A program made the position numbers and the translations under genes. A DNA stretch of 64,000 nt from Osedax fenrisi (lineage: Eukaryota > Annelida > Polychaeta > Sabellida > Siboglinidae), in the NCBI GenBank assembly GCA_964019155.1, contig OZ025240.1, forward strand, positions 35,107,507 to 35,171,506, given 5' to 3'. The notes beneath the pieces were generated by a model. That model did not search any database. It saw nothing but the letters and a program-made list of their open reading frames with translations, and was not told the origin of the DNA. Shown here piece after piece: positions 57,121-64,000 of the stretch; the first letter of the stretch is position 1; each line of letters opens with the position of its first letter.

Positions 57121-57800
57121 CTATGAGAGACGAGAATGAAATTCCTTATATTCATATATATTATTTGGGTGTTTTAATCCTACAGATTTTGTCTTAATAA
57201 TATCTTCCACAGGTACCAGAGATTGTATTTCTTCAATCCAATTTATAATCTGCGTTAAAAGATTTTTCAAGATCGAACTATTTTCTTTATTTTCTGTATA
57301 ATATAAGATGTTATTAATTATTATAGTATTTTTAATTTTACATATATGTATATGTATGTATACCTGCAAATAATTTTCAAATTTGAAATCTGAATTGGTC
57401 TCTAGATCACCCAGATTTTCTACGTCTTCTTTTAAGTATAATAAACAATATACATTATATACACAAAACCTTTCCCCGAATAAATATGTTCCTTGTTTTA
57501 TGAAATAAATTGCTAGATTATGTGCCTACCTAGGTAAACGTGGATTTCTGCAGGTTATTTTTGAAGAATATATACTTATGATTATATTCAAACAAAGTAA
57601 ATGGTTATAATAATCATTATTTACTATATTCTTAAATATTAATTTTCCTGTATATAATAAATGTAGATCTATAGATACTTCTATATGGACCTGTAACTGA
57701 TTGACAGCTTCATCCATCTGATAAATCAAGATGACTTGATCGACGGTAGGTGCATTGCTACAGATAAATTTATTTCGTTCCACTATTGATCTACCACCTA
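57121..57800 (-). pseudogene. D2: Tnp2/CACTA-like transposase C-terminal exons
   Basis: Copy of D1: 57783-57526 (LLYTGKLIFKNIV, VDQVILIYQMDEAVNQLQVH), stop, then IYFIKQGTYLFGERF through SDFKFENYLQ, and a shortened final exon 57369-57121. The last exon is cut short near 57140, where D1 continues to 44727, so the duplication boundary falls inside it. Confidence 0.7.
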
Positions 57801-57835
57801 GTATAGAATATAATATATAGTCAAATCCATAGATT

Positions 57836-58200
57836 TCATAAGTTCATAGGAAGTATATAACTCACATATATATATATATATATATTACAATTACATCGAG
57901 TTTCATGGCTACATTTACACGAGCAAATATCGAATATAATAGTGTATTTTTCTTTATGCTTGGTAGCCGTTAATTCGAAGTAGCTTGATTGTTCTGATTT
58001 CCTCATAGTCCTTACAATGCTGAGGTAGCTAGAGAGTTTAGCGATATTGATGCTATCATTGATAATGAAGTTGACCTCCACATTTCTTCAATTTTCAAAA
58101 CTGTTTCATAAATTACTTCCTTTTTTTTATTATTTGTATCATTTAGATACATATAATTAGAGAGAACATCAACAAATGTTGGCAATTTAGTTGATAACAT
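57836..58200 (-). pseudogene. D2: transposon-protein fragment with DICSCKC motif
   Basis: 58200-58012 is open: LPTFVDVLSNYMYLNDTNNK and EVIYETVLKIEEMWRSTSLS. 58081-57890 follows in another frame with SSYFELTATKHKEKYTIIFD then ICSCKC. Copy of 45607-46020. Confidence 0.45.
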
Positions 58201-58277
58201 TAACTTAGATTTAAATTCTGTATTAAATGGTGTTTTTTTACGACTAACAAATAGATTAAAATAAATAAATAAACAAT

Positions 58278-58900
58278 TTAATTTCGATCGATTAAATACT
58301 GTTTTACACGTATTTTAAACGGAACAAGGTTTATAACAAGACAATTATTTAGAGGTATAGCATTCCATTTAGTTGTAGTAATATAAGAATATGCCCGTTT
58401 CGCGGTACGTTTTAGATTTGGTATATTGACTTTAAGTTGTCGAGTATCATTATTAGATCGTAATGATCTATTATGAACTATGAACTTTAGATGTGATCTA
58501 ATATACGTAGCCTGATTATGGGTCAACGTTCGATGAGTAATGTTCTTTATTCTGCACAATCTGAGGAATTCAAGATTCTGCTGTCTTTCATTTTCAAAGT
58601 AATACTTGAGTGGTCGTGTCTAGGTTGTCGATAGATATTCCTAACTGCCGATCTAATAATTCTATCGATAGGAATTAAAATAGATTTTGGTAGACCAATT
58701 AGGAGCGAATTACAGTAACCTAAAGAGGAAAAAACTAATGAATTAGTTAGCATTGTTGTAGCTCTTTTATTTAAGTAATGCCGTATCTTGCGTATTTTAT
58801 ACAGTTCTTAGTTAGCTTTTTTACACATGCTACTTACATATTGATTCATAGTTACGTTGTCATCGATTATAACCCCTAAGTATCTGATTGACGTGCTTGA
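58278..58900 (-). mobile_element. Non-LTR RT 3'-end fragment (copy in D2)
   Basis: 58753-58547 encodes NSLVFSSLGYCNSLLIGLPK and IRSAVRNIYRQPRHDHSSI. 58559-58278 encodes HRTLTHNQATYIRSHLKF, RTAKRAYSYITTTKWNAIPL and FKIRVKQYLIDRN. The copy in D1 is 46066-46750. The final part is less damaged here. Confidence 0.85.
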
Positions 58901-59113
58901 AGTTAATTCATTATTATTGATGAATATCTGTGGATTTAATTTTTTAACTTTTCACTGTATCAAGATATTCAAGAATAATTACATGATGGATAGTTAAAAC
59001 TTCAGCTGTCACAAAAAGGATGTTTAGTAAATTACATATCGTGGTAATAAAGATAATGGAAGATTATTATTGAGTAAAAAAAACTAAAATCCTTTAGAAT
59101 CCTTGATACATAA

Positions 59114-59600
59114 TTAGCTTATTTTGTGAATAGTCGTAGCTTCTAAACATTTAATTTTTTCTTTATTTTGATATGTTGTCATCTTATTCTTTACTTTAGT
59201 AGCAATCGAATCGAGTGGATTTAAATGGCAATTTTTTTCAATTAATGGAATATTTTGTTTCCATATATCATTTAGTTTTAATACCGTAGCATGATTAACA
59301 AAAGCTCTGTCAGGTAGAGTACCTGTTATGTTTGATTTTATTATTTTTGACATGTTGCTATTTTTTATTCTCGATAATAGAAAATACTTTTTAAATTCTA
59401 AAAATATAATTTATAGTAAATTAGGTTATAAATATATGTAATATTAAATATACCTGATCAATAGATGTATGGATATGTATTGCGTAATCGTTTGCTGTAC
59501 CACCAGGTAACCTATCAACAGCAAGTACGAAACATTCCGATGGTGAAGTTTCATGAATAGAATTAAAATGTACGCTATATTTCATAGTAGAATCAAAGGC
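59114..59600 (-). pseudogene. D2: further transposon exons, unassigned
   Basis: 59353-59114 is open: MSKIIKSNITGTLPDRAFVN, HATVLKLNDIWKQNIPLIEK, SIATKVKNKMTTYQNKEK. 59590-59460 encodes PSECFVLAVDRLPGGTANDY and AIHIHTSIDQ before a donor. Copy of 46960-47427. In this copy the first frame is intact, with its own Met, and could be an N-terminal exon. Confidence 0.4.
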
Positions 59601-59689
59601 TATAGTTACACTGACATTATATTACAGATAAACTAACATTTAAACTAACATTACAGAGAACAAATTTTAGTTCATTTTACACTCTTTGA

Positions 59690-59880
59690 TGAGTATGCGG
59701 GAAGAAATGTTTATACAAACCAACCGTCATTAATGAATTTTAGAAACTGTTCAGTCACATCACCTTCATCAGGGGTGGATAGCGGTAGCTCTTTCATTTT
59801 GAACTGGACTCTATCTTGGTCATTTTTAGTTAACCAGTTTTCAATAATAGCAAGTATATCAGGCTATATCCCAGTATTCA
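59690..59880 (-). pseudogene. Unassigned coding relic
   Basis: The minus strand reads PDILAIIENWLTKNDQDRVQ, FKMKELPLSTPDEGDVTEQF, LKFIND without a stop, then an acceptor-like or donor-like boundary near 59725. It looks coding but I do not recognise the family. Position next to the D2 block suggests another transposon exon. Confidence 0.35.
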
Positions 59881-59944
59881 AAGCTTGAGTTTAACTTGAG
59901 TTAATCTCAGGATTTTAACTCGAGTATTTCCTGTTTTGTGTCAA

Positions 59945-60720
59945 CTTTTATACTCGAGTTTGACTCAAGTAAAATCTCGAGTTTTTCTCAAGATTACACA
60001 AGTTTTTCTCAAGATTTACACAAGTTTTTATCTTGAGTTTTATATGAGTTTTTCTCAAGATTTGAACAAGTTTTTCTCAAGATATATACAAGTTTATCTC
60101 GAGTTTTTCTCAATATTACACAAGTTTTTCTCAAGATTTTCACAAGTTTATCTCGAGTTTTATACGAGTTTTTCTCAAGATTTTCACATGTTTTATCTCG
60201 AGTTTTCTATGAGTTTTTCTCAAGATTTACACAAGTTTTTCTTAAGATATATACAAGTTTATCTCGAGTTTTTCTCAATATTACACAAGTTTTTCTCAAG
60301 ATTTTCACAAGTTTATCTCGAGTTTTTCTCAATATTACACAAGTTTTTCTCAAGATTTTCACAAGTTTATCTCGAGTTTTTCTCAAGATTTTCACATGTT
60401 TTATCTCGAGTTTTCTATGAGTTTTTCTCAAGATTTACACAAGTTTTTCTTAAGATATATACAAGTTTATCTCAAGATTTACACAGGTTTTTCTCAAGAT
60501 TTACACAAGTTTTTCTCAAGATATATACAAGTTTATCTCAATATTACACAAGTTTTTCTCAAGATTTGAACAAGTTTATCTCTAGTTTTTCTCAATATTT
60601 ACAAAAGCTTTTCTCAAGATATAAGAGTTTTCATCTATTTTTACACAATTTTACTTTAATTTCAAACTTATTTATCTTCATATATTATACAAGTTTTCTC
60701 AAAATACATTCAAATTAATC
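59945..60720. repeat. Minisatellite AAGTTTTTCTCAAGATTTACAC
   Basis: About 770 bp of imperfect 22-35-bp units alternating ACACAAGTTTTTCTCAAGAT and AAGTTTATCTCGAGTTTTTC. The + strand is open for 260 codons as Phe/Ser/Gln-rich repeats (QVFLKIYTSF, HKFFSRFSQVYLEF). I treat the frame as a consequence of the repeat, not a gene. Confidence 0.9.
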
Positions 60721-60855
60721 TCAGTTTCTCTTTATTTAAATCATTATATTACTATTATTAATTTTATATTTAAATATTAAATGAATTTAAATATTAAATG
60801 AATTTAAATTAATATTTATAATATAGATTTATTAAATTATATAAGAAATATATAT

Positions 60856-60943
60856 ATTTTTGAGACAAAACAAAAGACATGGATAATTTTATATATGTAT
60901 ACATATATAAAATTATCCATGTCTTTTGTTTTGTCTCAAAAAT
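60856..60943. repeat. Exact 88-bp palindrome
   Basis: 44-bp arms with no spacer and no mismatch. The right arm starts ACATATATAAAATTATCCAT and ends TTTTGTCTCAAAAAT. It includes the last 10 codons and stop of the exon at 60913-61004. Symmetry ends abruptly at both sides. Confidence 0.97.
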
Positions 60944-61004
60944 TCCTCAATAGCCTTTTCACATTCAATTTTGGTTGACGTAGAATGTGCTGCCAAGGCT
61001 GATT
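60913..61004 (-). pseudogene. DUF4806-like C-terminal exon (copy 2)
   Basis: After acceptor CTTTACATTCAG the minus strand reads (E)SALAAHSTSTKIECEKA, IEEFLRQNKRHG and TAA. Pattern and phase match 54285-54391. The parent exons are not adjacent here, so the copy seems isolated, unless upstream exons lie in the AT-rich DNA towards 62 kb. Confidence 0.5.
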
Positions 61005-61208
61005 CTGAATGTAAAGAAAATATTTAAATAAGTTGAATTATAAAATACATCATTAATCAGGGCATTAGTTAATAACGGTTGGGTTACTAATAGAAATTAT
61101 ATTCATTTCGATGTCATACTAATTACATTTAATTGTATAATTTATTTATCAATTATCAAATATTATATAAATGTATAGATATTAGAAGTTCATGGAGTCA
61201 CTTATATA

Positions 61209-61239
<31 letters not shown>

Positions 61240-61334
61240 ATATAACATTCCTAATTATATAATGATGATCCTATATCCTACACTATATAATTATTATTCT
61301 TAATTAGGCCTACATAAACGAATGAAAATATATA

Positions 61335-61906
61335 CATTGAACCTCTCTATAAGAAACCTCATTATAAGAACATGTGTCACATATTTGGTTGGAATTCAAC
61401 ATTTCCATGTTACAAAAAACTCTATAAGAAAATATTATATAGACACTTGTATAAACACCTTTATAAGACTTAATTGATAACAATTATTTTTTAGTTTTTT
61501 GGAAATTGTACCTAGCTCTCTATATTACAAAATTTGAAGAAATAGTTTATATCTAGATTAATGTTTATTTTGTAATGTAGACATAACAATAATTAATTGC
61601 AATTAGTGAATGTATTTTATATTTCTCAATGCAGTGAGCTCATAAATAGCAACATACATGAAGAATTAATTAATAAAAAGTAATATACTGATTGTAGTCA
61701 GTACAACAGTTATTCAAACAAGTGTTTTGAAGAAACTATTTTATATAAATCATATAAATATATTTCTAAACTATTATTTTGATTACTACTTTTAATTAAA
61801 TAAATTAATTCTTTAAATCAATAGAAAAGTAAAAACCTCTTTATAAGAAAACCTTTAAGAAAAACATTATTTTAAAAAACTATTTACTTATAGAGAGGTT
61901 TCACTG
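61335..61906. mobile_element. Tc1/pogo-like MITE with CCTCTCTATAAG termini
   Basis: The left end CATTGAACCTCTCTATAAG and right end CTTATAGAGAGGTTTCACTG are inverted repeats. Additional TATAAGAA/AACCTC words inside (61400-61470, 61835-61860) are subterminal repeats. TA precedes the left end. The right flank reads AA, so the expected TA duplication is not clean. 572 bp, non-coding. Ends of this type occur in pogo/Tigger-like families. Confidence 0.7.
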
Positions 61907-62008
61907 AATATATAAATAAATAATTATTATATAAATACAATACAAATATCTACATTTAATTTCTAATCTATATATTATTGTATATCCAATAAAATATGTT
62001 AAAATATG

Positions 62009-62071
<63 letters not shown>

Positions 62072-62383
62072 GTGTGTGTATTTAATATTTATTTATTTTA
62101 TATATATTCAACTTTATAATTAATAAACTTATTTTAATTAATGAATTTTAATTCTTCTTTTAAATGCTTAGGTAGGTATGCTTACCTACATTATATAGTT
62201 ATTAATAAATAAATATTATTTATATGTGATAAATAAAGATAAATGTAGTAAGTTATTAAAATAAATATGTTATTATATCATATAGGCCTATTATATATGC
62301 CTATACACATTCTATATATGTATTACAAATATAAACATAAAATTAAAACATATAATGATATTAATAAGTATTCTATTGTGATA
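61907..62383. other. AT-rich DNA with long (TA)n tract
   Basis: (TA)n of about 57 bp at 62010-62067. No gene. Confidence 0.75.
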
Positions 62384-63846
62384 CTGCCGTGTATATCTGC
62401 GAACTAAGCGCCTAAAGTGTCGGGTCGTGGTACTGCCGTGTATATCTGCGAACTAAGCGCCTAAATTGTCGGGTCATGGTACTGCCGTGTATATCTGCGA
62501 ACTAAGCGCCTAAATTGTCGGGTCATGGTACTGATGTGTATATCTGCGAACTAAGCGCCTAAATTGTCGGGTCGTGGTACTGATGTGTATATCTGCGAAC
62601 TAAGCGCCTAAAGTGTCGGGTCGTGGTACTAATGTGTATATCTGCGAACTAAGCGCCTAAAGTGTGGGGTCGTGGTACTGCCGTGTATATCTGCGAACTA
62701 AGCGCCTAAAGTGTCGGGTCGTGGTACTGCCGTGTATATCTGCGAACTAAGCGCCTAAATTGTCGGGTCATGGTACTGCCGTGTATATCTGCGAACTAAG
62801 CGCCTAAAGTGTCGGGTCGTGGTACTAATGTGTATATCTGCGAACTAAGCGCCTAAAGTATCGGGTCGTGGTACTAATGTGTATATCTGCGAACTAAGTG
62901 CCTAAAGTGTCGGGTCGTGGTACTGCCGTGTATATCTGCGAACTAAGCGCCTAAAGTATCGGGTCGTGGTACTGATGTGTATATCTGCGAACTAAGCGCC
63001 TAAAGTGTCGGGTCGTGGTACTAATGTGTATATCTGCGAACTAAGCGCCTAAAGTGTCGGGTCGTGGTACTAATGTGTATATCTGCGAACTAAGCGCCTA
63101 AAGTATCGGGTCGTGGTACTAATGTGTATATCTGCGAACTAAGCGCCTAAAGTATCGGGTCGTGGTACTAATGTGTATATCTGCGAACTAAGTGCCTAAA
63201 GTGTCGGGTCGTGGTACTGCCGTGTATATCTGCGAACTAAGCGCCTAAAGTATCGGGTCGTGGTACTGATGTGTATATCTGCGAACTAAGCGCCTAAAGT
63301 GTCGGGTCGTGGTACTAATGTGTATATCTGCGAACTAAGCGCCTAAAGTGTCGGGTCGTGGTACTAATGTGTATATCTGCGAACTAAGCGCCTAAAGTAT
63401 CGGGTCGTGGTACTAATGTGTATATCTGCGAACTAAGCGCCTAAAGTATCGGGTCGTGGTACTAATGTGTATATCTGCGAACTAAGTGCCTAAAGTGTCG
63501 GGTCGTGGTACTGCCGTGTATATCTGCGAACTAAGCGCCTAAAGTATCGGGTCGTGGTACTAATGTGTATATCTGCGAACTAAGTGCCTAAAGTGTCGGG
63601 TCGTGGTACTGCCGTGTATATCTGCGAACTAAGCGCCTAAAGTATCGGGTCGTGGTACTGATGTGTATATCTGCGAACTAAGCGCCTAAAGTGTCGGGTC
63701 GTGGTACTAATGTGTATATCTGCGAACTAAGCGCCTAAAGTGTCGGGTCGTGGTACTAATGTGTATATCTGCGAACTAAGCGCCTAAAGTATCGGGTCGT
63801 GGTACTAATGTGTATATCTGCGAACTAAGCGCCTAAAGTATCGGGT
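62384..63846. repeat. 49-bp satellite, about 30 copies, with higher-order structure
   Basis: Unit: GTGTATATCTGCGAACTAAG + CGCCTAAAGTGTCGGGTCGT + GGTACTGCC (or GATG/AATG variants). Spacing is a constant 49 bp. The array is markedly richer in G+C than its flanks. Variant units (AAGTGCC instead of AAGCGCC) recur at 62896, 63190 and 63484, exactly 294 bp (six units) apart, then at 63582 (two units on). It starts and ends abruptly in AT-rich DNA. Confidence 0.97.
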
Positions 63847-64000
63847 TTTATATACAAATTTGATAACTAAATTAATTAAAACTAACTATGCATAATGTAA
63901 TAATTTATTTAATCTATAATGAAATATAGAATAATTTTTAGTTTTAGATTTTGACTAACGGATTATGCAATTAAATATATTCATTATTTCTTTAATGGAG
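63847..64000. other. AT-rich flank of the satellite
   Basis: No recognisable content up to the end of the window. Confidence 0.5.

Larger units (their letters stand above)
57141..59660. repeat. Segmental duplication, D2 copy
   Basis: Partner of 44914-47405. It ends with extra ACTAACATT repeats near 59610-59650 that the other copy lacks. Confidence 0.92.

Noticed and set aside
59936..60718. 260-codon open frame as a real gene
   Set aside because: It coincides with a minisatellite. The peptide is a direct readout of 22-35-bp repeat units, with no start context, domain or conservation visible.
62384..63846. CRISPR array
   Set aside because: The 49-bp units are contiguous with no unique spacers and the context is eukaryotic. 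It is a satellite.

Overview
The window looks like nuclear DNA of an invertebrate animal. It is very AT-rich and full of (AT)n and (CA)n tracts. Two conserved metazoan genes are split by GT-AG introns: plastin/fimbrin (620-9589, 5' end outside the window) and mitochondrial ribosomal protein mL48 (about 30456-34207). The transposon families (Ty3-type LTR elements with an ADD reverse-transcriptase box, PHD-type non-LTR ORF1, Helitron, hAT, PIF/Harbinger, a Tnp2-like transposase with a DUF4806-like partner) also fit an invertebrate. I cannot name the phylum. I see no bacterial operon, tRNA, rRNA or CRISPR array.

Layout. 1-9.6 kb: plastin, 12 exons, introns with microsatellites, a small TTAA-flanked MITE, and a 67-bp tandem array that repeats the splice acceptor and exon start just upstream of the real exon. 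9.6-17.2 kb: non-coding AT-rich DNA packed with small inverted-repeat elements, including a hAT-like element with an 8-bp target duplication, a second MITE family nested in it, and a 1.45-kb TIR element carrying a 184-codon acidic ORF. 17.2-28.1 kb: three Ty3-type LTR elements on the minus strand. A1 (17242-20890) and A2 (21166-28100) have lost the integrase core. B1 (23192-26468) sits inside A2 and has lost RT-RNase H. 30.4-34.2 kb: the mL48 gene, with a hAT MITE, a PIF/Harbinger-type MITE and a non-LTR fragment in its introns. 36.15-40.73 kb: B2, a complete, apparently recent LTR element with one 1304-codon Gag-Pol ORF, nearly identical LTRs and an exact 5-bp target duplication.

42.6-61.0 kb is a mosaic of duplicated, decaying transposon genes, nearly all on the minus strand. 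Tnp2-like transposase exons (D blocks) are followed by small phase-1 coiled-coil exons and a DUF4806-like exon (U blocks). In two copies the DUF4806-like exon runs directly into a Helitron-type Pif1 helicase. Non-LTR fragments are interspersed. The block contains long direct duplications (44.9-47.4 = 57.1-59.7 kb; 49.9-51.5 = 54.8-56.35 kb). It ends in a Phe/Ser-coding minisatellite (59.95-60.72 kb) and an exact 88-bp palindrome. 61.3-63.85 kb holds a Tc1/pogo-like MITE, a long (AT)n tract and about 30 copies of a 49-bp satellite with a 6-unit higher-order period.

Only plastin and mL48 look like host genes. B2 is the only mobile element that looks intact. The rest records repeated insertion, internal deletion, nesting and segmental duplication.
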